A DNA stretch of 5,154 nucleotides, from NCBI GenBank assembly GCA_946481405.1, contig CAMLNY010000142.1:1-5154 (forward strand), written 5' to 3'. The notes beneath the pieces are model-generated. The model did not search any database, was not told the origin of the DNA, and saw only the letters and a program-made list of their open reading frames with translations. Position numbers and translations under genes: made by a program. This DNA comes from an uncultured Brevundimonas sp. (GTDB lineage: Bacteria; Pseudomonadota; Alphaproteobacteria; Caulobacterales; Caulobacteraceae). Below are positions 4,652-5,154 of this stretch, one piece after another (the first letter of the stretch is position 1; every line of letters begins with the position of its first letter).

Positions 4652-5154
4652 ATGACCCTTCACGCCCAACCCGTCATGCCCGAAGACGCGGCCCACCCGG
4701 TCGCTGTCGAGGACACGCACGCCACGACCGAAGCCGCCCACGGCGGTGAACACGAGTCCGGCGGCCTGCCCCAGTTCGAGTTCCAGCACTGGTTCGGCCA
4801 GATCGTCTATCTGGTCTTCCTGTTCGCCATTCTCTACATGCTGATCGCCAAGGTCTTCGCGCCGCGCATGCGCCGCGTCTTCGACGAGCGTGAGAGCACC
4901 ATCTCCACCGCCATCGCCACGGCCCGTCAGGTCCAGGCCGAGGCCGCCGGCCAGGCCGAAGCCGCCAAGGCCGAGGTCGAGAAGGCCCGCGCCGACGCCC
5001 GCGCCGCCTCCACCGCCGCCAAGGCCCGCGTCACCGCCGAGGCCGAACGCCGCGCCGCCGAGGAAGAAGCCGTCGTCAACGCCCGCATCGCCGAGGCCGA
5101 GACCGCCATCGGCAAGACCCGCGACGCCGCCATGGCCAATGTCGCCACCATCGC
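4652..5154 (+). CDS. atpF': F1FO ATP synthase subunit b' (partial, cut by right edge)
   Basis: The first 167 codons of the gene are present and the frame is still open at the window edge. The product is a peripheral-stalk subunit that, with subunit b, holds F1 against the membrane sector. Residues 1-45 form a long hydrophilic extension rich in His, Glu, Ala and Gly (His4, 15, 23, 30, 34). A single membrane helix spans about 48-68 (FGQIVYLVFLFAILYMLIAK). Next come FAPRMRRVFDERESTI and a long Ala/Glu/Lys/Arg coiled-coil helix from about 80 to the edge, as in all b/b' proteins. I call it b' rather than b because it is the first b-type gene after atpE and has the N-terminal extension, as is typical of alphaproteobacteria. 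A b gene should follow just outside. The ribosome binding site is weak (AGG at 4643-4645). A second in-frame ATG at 4676 would shorten the product by eight residues. Confidence 0.92.
   Translation, partial: MTLHAQPVMPEDAAHPVAVEDTHATTEAAHGGEHESGGLPQFEFQHWFGQIVYLVFLFAILYMLIAKVFAPRMRRVFDERESTISTAIATARQVQAEAAGQAEAAKAEVEKARADARAASTAAKARVTAEAERRAAEEEAVVNARIAEAETAIGKTRDAAMANVATI

Overview
This is a GC-rich window from an alphaproteobacterium, most likely in the Caulobacteraceae (Brevundimonas or Caulobacter type). The main evidence is the start of a separate FO operon in the order atpI-atpB-atpE-atpF'. Two further signs are the alphaproteobacterial/mitochondrial arrangement of His and Glu in subunit a, and an atp promoter that fits the Caulobacter housekeeping consensus. 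The genus is an inference from style and gene order, not from a search. I see no mobile element, CRISPR array, tRNA or rRNA.

Left part (1-1857): a hemerythrin-like protein gene reads rightward from the left edge. It meets, tail to tail with a 9-bp gap, a leftward two-gene unit made of an HxlR-type regulator followed by a glutathione S-transferase. These two overlap by 4 bp (GTGA) and are almost certainly co-transcribed and translationally coupled. The regulator's start region is preceded by a perfect 8-bp inverted repeat and a third copy of the same half-site, which is a good candidate for its operator.

Middle (1858-3158): the region between the divergent hxlR and thioesterase genes holds the operator-like repeats and a rightward intrinsic-terminator-like hairpin with no annotated gene in front of it. 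Next comes a 288-residue TesB-like double-hotdog acyl-CoA thioesterase with all three expected catalytic residues. A 216-bp gap follows, holding an A/T-rich patch, a 16-bp GC palindrome bracketed by two TTGAC motifs, and the probable atp promoter.

Right part (3159-5154): the FO operon encodes AtpI (assembly), subunit a, subunit c and subunit b' (cut by the right edge). The b subunit gene would be expected just outside. Together they form the membrane proton-conducting rotor and stator of ATP synthase. A 13-bp perfect hairpin between atpE and atpF' may help set the high c to b' ratio.

Most of the window is conserved housekeeping DNA. The most interesting parts are non-coding: the three-copy TTTGGCAA motif, the orphan terminator, the palindrome at the atp promoter and the atpE/atpF' hairpin. 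I do not see a new multi-gene system here.
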